Shown here: piece by piece, positions 28,265 to 37,210 of the stretch
How the letters are laid out: each line of letters begins with the position of its first letter
Numbering within the stretch: the stretch's first letter is position 1
The notes under the pieces: model-generated
Seen by the model: the letters and a program-made list of their open reading frames with translations, nothing else
Database searches by the model: none
Told to the model about the DNA's origin: nothing
Origin: Prevotella veroralis DSM 19559 = JCM 6290
Lineage (GTDB): Bacteria > Bacteroidota > Bacteroidia > Bacteroidales > Bacteroidaceae
NCBI RefSeq assembly: GCF_000377625.1
Contig: NZ_KB898330.1
Location: 134,692-198,691, forward strand
DNA: 64,000 bases
Direction: 5' to 3'
Made by a program: the position numbers and the translations under genes

Positions 28265-28999
28265 TTACAATCCAAATATCTGTTGATCTTCATGTACCTG
28301 AACCATAGCACGCAGTACGAAATAGTCTGTTGGAGTCGTAATCTTGATATTCTCCATGGGTCCGATAACTGTTGCCACCTTATGTCCATAATGGCTCATC
28401 ATCGTACAAGAGTCTATAAAGTCATGTCTTCCTTCCTGCAAAGCACGTCGATGTGCTGCCATGATATCCGATAGACGGAAACTCTGCGGAGCACGAGCAA
28501 TGAGTGATCTAGCACGTGAAGGAATCTCTAAATTGCCATCATCTTGTTTCACAATAAAGGTTTCGGTGGCAGGAATACAGGTGATACAGCTTCCTTCCTC
28601 TTCTACCTTCTTGATATTATCGGTGATGGTTTCTTCCGTTATCAATGGTCGTACACCATCATGGATTAGTACGGTTGTCTGCTTCGCATCAGCCTTATGT
28701 TCTTGTGCATACTCTTCGGCAGCACATAAGCCATGGTAGATAGATTCCTGCCCAGTACTCCCTCCAGGCACAATCTTCACCACTTTGTTGATTTCAAACT
28801 TGCGTATCTGCTTTTCTAAGAAGGGTATCCAACTCTCGATACAGGCTACAACAATGGCATCAATAGCCTCATGGTTATCGAATAACTCTAGTGTGTAAAT
28901 GATAATCGGCTTACCATTGAGGTCAAGAAACTGCTTCGGTCTTGACTTTGTGTGCATGCGGAGACCAGAGCCTCCAGCGAAGATTACGGCGATATTCAT
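28265..28999 (-). CDS. TarI/IspD-like CTP:polyol-phosphate cytidylyltransferase
   Basis: 244-residue nucleotidyltransferase of the IspD/TarI family. The N-terminus IFAGGSGLRM followed by RPKQFLDLNGKPIIIYTLEL is closer to TarI (CTP:ribitol-5-phosphate) than to IspD, and VLIHDGVRPLI is the conserved central motif. TarI makes CDP-ribitol for teichoic acid-like polymers; the eukaryotic homologue ISPD makes CDP-ribitol for LicD-family transferases. The LicD gene 36 bases upstream and the dehydrogenase downstream fit that logic better than isoprenoid synthesis, although dxr lies elsewhere in this window. Substrate remains inferred. Confidence 0.8.
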   Translation of the reverse strand: MNIAVIFAGGSGLRMHTKSRPKQFLDLNGKPIIIYTLELFDNHEAIDAIVVACIESWIPFLEKQIRKFEINKVVKIVPGGSTGQESIYHGLCAAEEYAQEHKADAKQTTVLIHDGVRPLITEETITDNIKKVEEEGSCITCIPATETFIVKQDDGNLEIPSRARSLIARAPQSFRLSDIMAAHRRALQEGRHDFIDSCTMMSHYGHKVATVIGPMENIKITTPTDYFVLRAMVQVHEDQQIFGL

Positions 29000-29035
29000 A
29001 CGTTGCTTTTAGAAGATTAATTATCCCTTTGCCTC

Positions 29036-29866
29036 TTACTTGAATTCAACATCAATCTTATGTCTGTCACGCTTATCCCTTGGAGGCAAGTCCATGTAAT
29101 TGCCATAAGCAATCCTACAAAGCCCCTCAGGGTCAGCTGGCCCTTCAAAAGTATATCCTTCGAAGACGATGTCTTTGTGAGGAATCATGTATTGACGTGG
29201 GTTCTGCTCATAAAACCATGCTCCGTATGAGTGCATGTATAGGTCAGGATTGCCAAAGAGCCTACCGAGGATGCGGAAACATGGAAACACAATGTGGTGT
29301 AAGAAATCGTAACCAAGCTGTGCTAACATGGGGTATCTGCCAGCAAATTGTAAGTTGAGATTCACTGATAGTTTAGCTGCAAGGCGTTGTAAAGAGGGTA
29401 TCATATATCCTTCGTAAGGGAAGATATCAATATGCAAGCCCCTAAACTTCTGTGCTTCATGCACTCTTCTGTTCTCACTGTCACTTGCTTCATGACTGCG
29501 ATTCTCACTCTTTAGGTCGCGCAGGCAAGCCCATGCTTTATAGAAACCAGGGTCAGTATCATTGTCTTGCAGCACATATTGAGGGTGAGGGTGGGCTTTG
29601 AGGTAATCACAAAGACGCTTGAAATCATAATAGCTCACCACCATATCAATGTCATCATCCCATGGAATAAAGCCACCATGACGCAGAGCACCGAGCACAT
29701 TACCACCATCCAACCTACAAGGAACGCCTATCTTTCGTGCAGTCTCTTGTAGATAGATAGCCATATCCAATAATCTTAATTGTGCTTTACGTAGCACCGA
29801 ACCGTCTGGATTATATTCCTGTCTCAAACTCTCCTGAGTCTCCCCCGTGTTGAATGTTTCTGTCAT
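29036..29866 (-). CDS. LicD-family phosphotransferase
   Basis: 276-residue protein with the LicD/fukutin nucleotidyltransferase core: CRLDGGNVLGALRHGGFIPW followed by DDDIDMVVS, and the RGLHIDIFPYEGY motif. LicD enzymes transfer phosphocholine, ribitol phosphate or related groups from CDP donors onto surface glycans. It is the first gene of the cluster with the TarI-like enzyme and the epimerase. No choline kinase (LicA) or transporter is adjacent, so phosphocholine is less likely than a CDP-polyol donor. A -7 box lies at 29895-29888. Confidence 0.87.
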   Translation of the reverse strand: MTETFNTGETQESLRQEYNPDGSVLRKAQLRLLDMAIYLQETARKIGVPCRLDGGNVLGALRHGGFIPWDDDIDMVVSYYDFKRLCDYLKAHPHPQYVLQDNDTDPGFYKAWACLRDLKSENRSHEASDSENRRVHEAQKFRGLHIDIFPYEGYMIPSLQRLAAKLSVNLNLQFAGRYPMLAQLGYDFLHHIVFPCFRILGRLFGNPDLYMHSYGAWFYEQNPRQYMIPHKDIVFEGYTFEGPADPEGLCRIAYGNYMDLPPRDKRDRHKIDVEFK

Positions 29867-29887
29867 CTCTTCTCGTTATGTTTCGTG

Positions 29888-29895
29888 CAAAGATA
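29888..29895 (-). promoter_or_regulatory. Putative -7 box of the licD cluster
   Basis: Minus-strand TATCTTTG, 22 bases before the licD ATG; the -33 element is weak. Confidence 0.45.
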
Positions 29896-30335
29896 ATAAA
29901 AGATTGTCCTTTTAATCACATATAAACCCGAGTTTATTTTTAATTCACGTTGCTGTCACTTTTAATATTTCGTGTAACATGTTTATTTTTAACTATTTAC
30001 CCATTGCAGAATAGTGATACTTATGACAGTAAATTTGATTTTCTTTTTCACCTTCCTTCCAGATTCTTTTCCTTTTTAAATATAAATAACCTTAAAGAGA
30101 AACAAAATAGCACTATGAGAAAAATTTTTAAACGTAAAGAGCAATTTTAAATACGTTTTAAGAAATTAATAAATCTCTTATAAGTGCTAACTTGTACACC
30201 TACAAATCTGTGTATTTGAGTGATGTGTTCAAACGACAGGTATAAAAGAATTAGCTTTAAATGGTTCGACTAAAAAAATGATAATTATTCTTATAGATTT
30301 GAGAATAGAATATTTAACCAAATTAATAATTAAGT
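29896..30335 (+). other. AT-rich gene-free region upstream of the first BspA gene
   Basis: This 440-base stretch has no convincing gene; a 66-codon frame at 29950 lacks support. Possible promoters for the BspA gene are TAAATTTG (30030-30037, preceded by TTG at N23, slightly too far) and TAGATTTG (30294-30301, no -33). The first would give a leader near 290 bases. Confidence 0.4.
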
Positions 30336-33300
30336 ATGAGAGTAAAGTTAAAGTATTTTAGACTATTTGCAATCGCTTTTTTAATGCTGTTGCTTCCTAA
30401 GCAAATGGCTGCGTATACAGATGGAGACATTGTCAAACATGACGGTATCATCTATCAGGTAGTAAAAGCAAGTGAAAGTACCTTGTCGTTTGTCGGAACA
30501 GAGCAGACTAAGACGGGCGCCGTCACTATCCCCGACAAATGGAGTGATAACAAAGGTGTTACCTTTCGTGTTACGAAAGTGGGTGGAAATGAGACCTATA
30601 CATGTACTGGTGTGACTGATATCACCCTACCGGAAGGAATTAAAACTATTGACTATGCGTCTTTTAGTGGTGCAGAACTAAACACCCTAAAAATTCCTGC
30701 CTCAGTCACAAGTATATCTCACAATACTTTTTATAGAGTAAGGAAGATGCCAAAGATAAAGGTTGATACAGGTAATACATTATTCACAGATGATGGGCAT
30801 GGAGCTCTATATTCTAAGGATATGACAGAACTTTATGCGGTTCCAACTGATGCGGACAATGCACAAGGCGGAACTTACACTGTAGATCCCAGAGTAAAAA
30901 AGATATATCATACGGCTTTCCTCAATTATTCGCAGACTAATGGTATAAAGAAAATTATTCTTCCACCTCATTTGCAAGAGATTGAAACAGATTTCCCTAG
31001 TTTCTCACAGATAAATACTTTAGAGGCGTACGTAATGCCAAGTAATGCTGATGCTGGTCCATACAAAGTAGATAACGGGGTATTGTTCAAGAATAATACA
31101 TTAGTTCAATATCCTCGTAACAAGCAGGACAAAGATTATACGGTTCCGAGTTGGGCAACTGATATAGCAAAGCGTGCTATTGATGCTGCAAAGAAAATAG
31201 AGAGCATCAACTTGAATAATGTAACCCAAGTTAACGAGAATTCGATTTTTGGCTGTGAACAGTTGAAAACAGTGACTCTACCAAAAGATCTAAAAAAAGA
31301 AGGAGCTATCGGTGCTATTGCCAACTGTCCGAAGATTAGCGAATACAGAACAGCTTCTGGTTGCGTAAACTTTATAGAAGAAGATGGCGTAATCTACAGT
31401 AATCCCGACAAGTCGACACTTTATTTCTTTCCACCAGCAAAACCAGTTCCAAATGGAAAATTTACCATTCCCTCTTCTGTCAAGACAATTGAGGCATACG
31501 CATTTATGGGAAATAAGAACATCAGAGAGGTAATGATTCCCAAAACTGTTACAGCTATTAAAAAACAGGCTTTTAGTACATTTACACAGTTAGAAAAGGT
31601 TACGTTTGAAAGTCCGTCATCCTGCTCAACAATTGATGCTGGTGCGTTTGGATGGAATGGAAAATTGAAAGAGATTACTCTTCCTGCAGCTTTAACCGAA
31701 CTGGATAAAGTTTTCATTGACGATGAGGGGTTGGAGACTATCAATGTTCCTGATAACTCTAAACTGAAGACAATAAAGAGTGGTGCACTCCAACTTACAA
31801 AGAACTTGAAGCATTTCAACTTCCTAGGTAGCTGTGATCTAGAGGTTATTGAAGATGGGGCTTTTCAGAATTTGAACAATCTGGAGGGGATTAACTTCCC
31901 CAAGAATGTAACCACTATTGGAAGTAATGCTTTTAACGGCTGTAGGAATATGACAACGGCCAAGTTTGACGACAATGCCAAGGTTGAAATAATAAAGACA
32001 GGTGCTTTTGCCGATTGTGGATTGACCTCTATTAGTATTCCTAACAGTGTAAAGAAGTTGGAGAGTGAGGCATTCCGCAAATGTGCTGCCCTGACAACTG
32101 TCAATCTATCAAAGAATGTTGAGGAAATTAGCTCACAGGCCTTCAAGTATTGTGAGAAACTTACAGCTATCAACGTTAACAAGGAAAACACAAGGTACTC
32201 AAGCGTAGATGGTTACCTTCTGTCTCATGACAAGACAGAACTGATACTCTTCCCTCATGGGAAGGCAAGCGAACACTTTAACCTCTTGCCACCTTCTATC
32301 ACCAAGATTGGTGACTATGCTTTTTATGAGTGTACTGCCTTGAAAAATGTCGTTATTCCAAACAAAGTAACGGAGATAGGCGAACGTGCATTCAGCCTGT
32401 GTAAGAATTTGAACACCATTGCCTTCCTTTGTGATGCAATGATAAATCCAACAAAGATCAATCAGGCTGAAAACAAACGTAGTTTTGATAATGGAACCGC
32501 AGGGACAACAAATATGCCCCAAAATATTGATATCTATGTACGTCAAAATCTACTTAATGCCTATAAGAGTAACTCTTTTTACAGTGGCTTCAAGAGTATC
32601 AATCCCTCTTTCATAAAGGATGATTTGGAGTATCTTCCTGTATCTGACAATGCCGTAGATCTCCTTGAAGTAAAAAACACCGATTATACTTTCGTTGTAC
32701 CTGAAAAAGTTGAGTATAAGGGCAAGAGCTACAATGTTAATATGATTGGTGATTATGCTTTCCAAAAAACAGCTAGTGATGTACATGAGGTGATTGTGAA
32801 GAAGAATGTAGAGTACATCGGTGCCAAGGCTTTCAAAACTAATATTGATGCTAACACATCAACGATTGAAAATGTATTTTTCCTTGCTTCTGAACCGACA
32901 AATAAAATGCTTAGTACAACTCGCTTTGAATTGGATGAAACCGAAACTAATTATAATGAATTTGCTCCTTCAACAAATATCTATGTAAAGAAATCACAGT
33001 TGGAGAAATACAAGACAGCATGGGATAAGAAAGTTTACGATAAAACGACACATGGCTATGTAGAAAGCCATATGAACTTTATTAGTCAGATAGACTATAA
33101 GATTCCTGATGTAAAGATCCTGCATAAGTATGGTACATTCGCCCGTGAGTTTGATACTGACTTTAGTCAATATTATAAGGAGAAAGGAGCCTGCGATATG
33201 GGTGCATTTGTCGCACCAATTTCTAACATCACACAGGGTAGTGGAGATTATGGTGCAGGCAAATATATGATCCGTATGACAAGTACTGATGAAAATGGTG

Positions 33301-33776
33301 GAGTTACTGGTAATCATGGATATGTACCAGCTGGGGTTGGCGTTCTGTTAAAAGTTCTGGATGGTGAGAAGACTTCTGATGACTTCTTCTATACTATTGG
33401 AGAAGAGGACAATAAGACATACACTATCGTTGGTAATATGATGACAGGCATCACTGTTAATCCAAAGAAGATTACAAAGGGTTCTGAGCCTATCTATGTT
33501 GTTTCAGCTTCAAAGGGCATCTTCATGAAAGCTCCAGTGACACTTGATATGCCTATACATAAAGCATACGCCAGAATTCCAGATGTGCCAGCAGGTGCTA
33601 AGGTGATGTTCATTTTCTCAGATGACAATTCCTCTGCAACAAGGATTGATACTATTGGTGCAACTTCAACAACTAATGATATCAATGGGAGATACTACAA
33701 CCTTCAAGGGCAGCGTGTAGAGCATCCAAAGTATGGCATATATATCCATAATGGAAAGAAAGTTATTATAAAGTAA
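30336..33776 (+). CDS. BspA-like leucine-rich-repeat surface protein with Por-type tail
   Basis: 1146-residue exported protein. Residues 1-26 are a signal peptide (LFAIAFLMLLLPKQMAA). Most of residues 60-850 are LRR_5/BspA repeats of the form VTDITLPEGIKTIDYASFSG and LKNVVIPNKVTEIGERAFSL. The last about 30 residues, YYNLQGQRVEHPKYGIYIH then NGKKVIIK, resemble the C-terminal sorting tail seen on many Prevotella surface proteins (Por/type IX-like). BspA proteins of oral Bacteroidota bind fibronectin, fibrinogen and other bacteria. A 61-residue peptide gene follows after 15 bases. Secretion route is inferred. Confidence 0.9.
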   Translation: MRVKLKYFRLFAIAFLMLLLPKQMAAYTDGDIVKHDGIIYQVVKASESTLSFVGTEQTKTGAVTIPDKWSDNKGVTFRVTKVGGNETYTCTGVTDITLPEGIKTIDYASFSGAELNTLKIPASVTSISHNTFYRVRKMPKIKVDTGNTLFTDDGHGALYSKDMTELYAVPTDADNAQGGTYTVDPRVKKIYHTAFLNYSQTNGIKKIILPPHLQEIETDFPSFSQINTLEAYVMPSNADAGPYKVDNGVLFKNNTLVQYPRNKQDKDYTVPSWATDIAKRAIDAAKKIESINLNNVTQVNENSIFGCEQLKTVTLPKDLKKEGAIGAIANCPKISEYRTASGCVNFIEEDGVIYSNPDKSTLYFFPPAKPVPNGKFTIPSSVKTIEAYAFMGNKNIREVMIPKTVTAIKKQAFSTFTQLEKVTFESPSSCSTIDAGAFGWNGKLKEITLPAALTELDKVFIDDEGLETINVPDNSKLKTIKSGALQLTKNLKHFNFLGSCDLEVIEDGAFQNLNNLEGINFPKNVTTIGSNAFNGCRNMTTAKFDDNAKVEIIKTGAFADCGLTSISIPNSVKKLESEAFRKCAALTTVNLSKNVEEISSQAFKYCEKLTAINVNKENTRYSSVDGYLLSHDKTELILFPHGKASEHFNLLPPSITKIGDYAFYECTALKNVVIPNKVTEIGERAFSLCKNLNTIAFLCDAMINPTKINQAENKRSFDNGTAGTTNMPQNIDIYVRQNLLNAYKSNSFYSGFKSINPSFIKDDLEYLPVSDNAVDLLEVKNTDYTFVVPEKVEYKGKSYNVNMIGDYAFQKTASDVHEVIVKKNVEYIGAKAFKTNIDANTSTIENVFFLASEPTNKMLSTTRFELDETETNYNEFAPSTNIYVKKSQLEKYKTAWDKKVYDKTTHGYVESHMNFISQIDYKIPDVKILHKYGTFAREFDTDFSQYYKEKGACDMGAFVAPISNITQGSGDYGAGKYMIRMTSTDENGGVTGNHGYVPAGVGVLLKVLDGEKTSDDFFYTIGEEDNKTYTIVGNMMTGITVNPKKITKGSEPIYVVSASKGIFMKAPVTLDMPIHKAYARIPDVPAGAKVMFIFSDDNSSATRIDTIGATSTTNDINGRYYNLQGQRVEHPKYGIYIHNGKKVIIK

Positions 33777-33791
33777 GGAGAGGGAACAATT

Positions 33792-33977
33792 ATGAAGAAA
33801 AAAAGATATATCATACCGTCAATTGAGAACTTTTACTTTTCTATCGAAAGCTTGATGATTACTGCCAGCCCCGGCATAACAAATGATGAGTTTGATCCAG
33901 AAAATGATGAGGTCGGGGCAAAGGAGGGACCTTCTTTCGATACAGAATATCCTAATTATTCTCCTTGGAAAGATTAA
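33792..33977 (+). CDS. Small acidic peptide paired with the BspA-like gene (module 1)
   Basis: 61 residues, no cysteine. The N-terminal half MKKKRYIIPSIENFYFSIES shares the pattern YIxPxIEx6-ES with the peptide at 62075, which also follows a BspA gene. The middle is Asp/Glu-rich, and the end SPWKD parallels SSWED there. There is no signal peptide or membrane segment. The conserved N-terminus followed by LMITASPG might be a leader with a cleavage site before the variable acidic part, which is speculation. It is translationally close to the BspA gene, and a 12-base hairpin follows. I do not recognise its function. Confidence 0.7.
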   Translation: MKKKRYIIPSIENFYFSIESLMITASPGITNDEFDPENDEVGAKEGPSFDTEYPNYSPWKD

Positions 33978-34007
33978 TTATTGGATAGAGACAATATAAA
34001 TATCATT

Positions 34008-34036
34008 AAGAGGGTGTACTATTGGTACACCCTCTT
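34008..34036 (+). terminator. Hairpin ending BspA module 1
   Basis: Perfect 12-base stem, AAGAGGGTGTAC (34008-34019) with GTACACCCTCTT (34025-34036), loop of 5, located 31 bases after the small-peptide stop. The following T tract is poor. A second hairpin (AGGGGTAT/ATACCCCT, 34048-34080) follows. Confidence 0.6.
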
Positions 34037-34178
34037 GACTGTTATACAGGGGTATGATGGCTAGCCACATATATACCCCTAATCATTTAGGAAACTACTT
34101 AAGAGGAAAGGCAAGCCTCGAAGTAGAAATAATCCTGAACAATAAGATTTTTCGTAGTGTTAATTCTGTTGTTAAAAG

Positions 34179-34208
34179 TTGGCATATCATAAATTTAAAT
34201 TAACTTTG
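34179..34208 (+). promoter_or_regulatory. Promoter of the envelope-modification genes
   Basis: TTG (34179-34181), 19 bases, TAACTTTG (34201-34208). Predicted start is near 34215, which places the first usable ATG at 34230 and rules out the upstream TTG codon at 34179. Confidence 0.7.
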
Positions 34209-34229
34209 CACGGAAATGAACGTGTATAT

Positions 34230-36065
34230 ATGAAATTCTTGAGACGTGTAGCTTGCTTACTAAATAAGGTGTATCAGCCTATTAAGGAGAATGCCCGATT
34301 CTTTTTCTTCATGTATTTCCTTGGCGTGTTAGTCACGTTTGAAGAGTTGCCAAAGAATAATCCGAATGCATGTGTCTATGGTAATCTTTGGTTAGAACTC
34401 TTCCTTGATTTGTACGTTGTATGTCTATTGCTTACATTCGTCCCGATGCGTGTACGCCGATGGATTCGTGCTTTCTTATATATTATTGCCTATGCAACGA
34501 CAATAGCAGATGTGTTCTGTTGGGAGAAGTTTCAATCGACATTAAACCCTTCTATGTTGCTGCTTGTAGGGGAAACCGATGGGAGAGAAGCAAGTGAGTT
34601 CTTTAGTAGTTATTTCAGCGCAGACTTGCTCTTTTCTGGTGTCGGGCTGGTTCTGTTGGTCATGCTCATCCATATTCTTTGTGCCTTCTGGGGCAAGATT
34701 AGAATACAAATGTCCGAACGATTGAGGAAGAGATATGCAGTTATTATTAATGGAATCAATCGTTTTCAATATGTGTTAGGAGCGTTATGTTTGGGCTTAT
34801 TGGTGTGGTCTGCTTGTACTTCTGCACATAATAAGAAAGAAATGGTACAGATGTTTTCGATGGATACGATAGGTTCCGTCGAACATGAACTGACCACAAG
34901 TGATTGCGCACAGTTCTATCTTCCCATGTATAGACTTGCCTTTAGTATCTTTGCAAATGAGTTAGCTTCACAGCAGATAGACCGATTGATTGAGGCAAAG
35001 GACAAGGTGAAAGTGGATAGTTGTACGTTTAAATCGCCTAATATTGTCCTTATCATCGGTGAAAGTTATGGCAAACATCATTCGCAACAGTATGGTTACT
35101 TCATGCCAACAACACCTCGACAGATAAAGTTACAGAAGTCTGGTTTACTCGTTCCATTCAGTGATGTTGTATCGCCATGGAACCTTACTAGCTTTGTCTT
35201 TAAGAATGTCTTTTCTCTACATGTGGTGGGAGAGAAGGGTGAGTGGTGCGATTATCCTCTCTTTCCAGAGCTTTTTCGTAAGGCTGGTTACCATGTGACA
35301 TTCATTACCAACCAGTTCTTACCAAAGGCAAAGGAGGCTGTTTATGATTTTAGTGGCGGTTTCTTCTTAAATCATCCAGAGCTTTCTCAAGCTATGTTTG
35401 ATACTCGTAATGATCAATTATATCAATATGATAGTGGTTTACTTGATGACTTCGATAAAAAAGAGAAGCAGCAGAGTACCGATCATAACCTTATTATCTT
35501 TCATCTAATTGGGCAGCATGTGGCTTACAAACAACGCTATCCAAGCGATAGAAGGCACTTTCATGCAGATGATTATGCCAACAAACGGAGTGATCTGAAT
35601 GTGAGTGAACGTAGCGTCTTGGCGCATTATGACAATGCAATACTATACAATGACTCAATAGTAAACCAAATCGTCAAACGTTTCAAGAATCAAGATGCCA
35701 TCGTCATTTATATGCCTGACCATGGAGAAGAGTGTTACGAAGGGAATAGAGGCTTTATTTGTAGGAAGCATTCAGCCGCTATTGACTATGATTTGGCTAG
35801 GTATGAATTCGAGATACCATTCTGGGTTTATTGTTCAAAGAAGTATGTTGCAAATCATCCCGAGGTGTTCCGTGAGATCAAAGCAGCGAGGAATCGTCGT
35901 TTTATGACAGATGCCTTGCCTCACATGTTATTGTATTTAGCGGGCATCCATACGAAGGATTATCATGCAGAATACAATATTTTGAGTTCGAAGTATGATG
36001 AGAAACGACCTCGATTATTAAAGAATACGACCGATTACGATAAACTTGTTGAAGCAAAGAAATGA
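34230..36065 (+). CDS. Phosphoethanolamine transferase-like sulfatase-fold membrane protein
   Basis: 611 residues from ATG 34230. About five membrane segments occupy the first 215 residues; the remainder is an alkaline phosphatase/sulfatase domain. Motifs are NIVLIIGESYGKHHSQQYGY (metal site), SPWNLTSFVFKNVFS (the Thr expected to be the nucleophile), IFHLIGQHVAY and VIYMPDHGEE (metal ligands). This is the EptA/CptA architecture, which transfers phosphoethanolamine from phosphatidylethanolamine to lipid A or glycans in the periplasm. It overlaps the next acyltransferase gene by 4 bases (ATGA), indicating cotranscription. Lipid A versus another acceptor is open. Confidence 0.85.
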   Translation: MKFLRRVACLLNKVYQPIKENARFFFFMYFLGVLVTFEELPKNNPNACVYGNLWLELFLDLYVVCLLLTFVPMRVRRWIRAFLYIIAYATTIADVFCWEKFQSTLNPSMLLLVGETDGREASEFFSSYFSADLLFSGVGLVLLVMLIHILCAFWGKIRIQMSERLRKRYAVIINGINRFQYVLGALCLGLLVWSACTSAHNKKEMVQMFSMDTIGSVEHELTTSDCAQFYLPMYRLAFSIFANELASQQIDRLIEAKDKVKVDSCTFKSPNIVLIIGESYGKHHSQQYGYFMPTTPRQIKLQKSGLLVPFSDVVSPWNLTSFVFKNVFSLHVVGEKGEWCDYPLFPELFRKAGYHVTFITNQFLPKAKEAVYDFSGGFFLNHPELSQAMFDTRNDQLYQYDSGLLDDFDKKEKQQSTDHNLIIFHLIGQHVAYKQRYPSDRRHFHADDYANKRSDLNVSERSVLAHYDNAILYNDSIVNQIVKRFKNQDAIVIYMPDHGEECYEGNRGFICRKHSAAIDYDLARYEFEIPFWVYCSKKYVANHPEVFREIKAARNRRFMTDALPHMLLYLAGIHTKDYHAEYNILSSKYDEKRPRLLKNTTDYDKLVEAKK

Positions 36066-37174
36066 AAAGAGAACTCTTGACAAGAGCAGAGTGTAATGCC
36101 TTGAGAGGCCTTGCCATCATAGGAATATTCCTCCATAACTATTGCCATTGGTTAGCTCCTGTGGTGAAGGAGAACGAGTATCAGTATTTTCAAGAGAATG
36201 TTAACTGGTTCTATCATGTGGTACATAGTCCGTTGGATAAGCTCTTCTTCTTTCATATTCTGTCTTTTTTCGGTCATTATGGCGTACCTGTTTTCCTCTT
36301 CCTTTCGGCTTATGGATTGACAATGAAGTATGAGCAACAGAGGGAAGTACCACAGGGAGATCGCCAACCCATGCAGGAAAAGTTACCAGTTTGGTGCTTT
36401 ATTAAGTATCATTGGCTAAAGCTATTCCGCATGATGATCGTTGGCTTTGTTGCATTTACCATGTTGGACGCTATCACCCCTGGGGCACATCACTATGCAG
36501 TGATGGATATTATCGGTCAAATGGGACTTTTTAACAACCTCTTACCACACCCTGATGACATTATATGGCCCGGTCCTTACTGGTTCTTCGGACTGATGAT
36601 TCAGTTCTATATCGTCTATCGGCTTTGCCTTTATCGGCGTCATTGGCTATGGAATGTGTTGTTAATCGTTATCTGTGCAGCCATCCAGTTGGCTTGTGAA
36701 CCAGAAGGGGAAGCCTTGAATAGATGGCGTTATAACTTTATTGGAGGTATGCTTCCTTTTGGTTTTGGTGTGCTTTATGCTCGTTATATGCGCCCTTTGA
36801 ATACAGCAACTCACCTTGTTTTGTTCGTATTATCATTGTTTGCTATTATCATGTTAAGCTTTAATTACATCACATGGTACTTCGTTCCGTTGGCTGTTTG
36901 TATAGCTTCTGTTAGTTTTGTAAAGCTAACCAGTAGATTGCAAATTGTCCAAAAGGAGTATAAAGCGGGCTTTATGGCAATGCTTACGTGGGTTGGTAGC
37001 ATTTCTGCAGCACTATTTGTTTGTCATCCCATAACGCGTAAGATCTTCATACCACTGTCTCGTGAAGGGGATTACTGGACGGGACTTCTACTCTATATTA
37101 TCAGCTCTATCTGCCTATCTTGGCTCTTTAAAGAATTAATGAAGCGTATTCCCAGCCCTCGACTAAAGAATTGA
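36062..37174 (+). CDS. Acyltransferase-3 family membrane protein
   Basis: 370 residues with about ten membrane segments. ALRGLAIIGIFLHNYCHW at the N-terminus matches the family motif where an Arg and an active-site His are expected; YGVPVFLFLSAYGLTM is the second conserved motif. These enzymes O-acetylate or O-succinylate surface polysaccharides and lipids. The start codon overlaps the stop of the sulfatase-fold gene. A second family member follows, so the operon may decorate one glycan with several groups. The acceptor is unknown. Confidence 0.85.
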   Translation: MKRELLTRAECNALRGLAIIGIFLHNYCHWLAPVVKENEYQYFQENVNWFYHVVHSPLDKLFFFHILSFFGHYGVPVFLFLSAYGLTMKYEQQREVPQGDRQPMQEKLPVWCFIKYHWLKLFRMMIVGFVAFTMLDAITPGAHHYAVMDIIGQMGLFNNLLPHPDDIIWPGPYWFFGLMIQFYIVYRLCLYRRHWLWNVLLIVICAAIQLACEPEGEALNRWRYNFIGGMLPFGFGVLYARYMRPLNTATHLVLFVLSLFAIIMLSFNYITWYFVPLAVCIASVSFVKLTSRLQIVQKEYKAGFMAMLTWVGSISAALFVCHPITRKIFIPLSREGDYWTGLLLYIISSICLSWLFKELMKRIPSPRLKN

Positions 37175-37210
37175 TAAGTAACAAATTAACGGATTCATCG
37201 AAGAAAAGAT

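Noticed and set aside
29950..30150. 66-codon plus-strand frame upstream of the first BspA gene.
   Set aside because: No promoter in position, biased F/L/N composition typical of AT-rich DNA, and no paired gene; it would overlap the candidate BspA leader.
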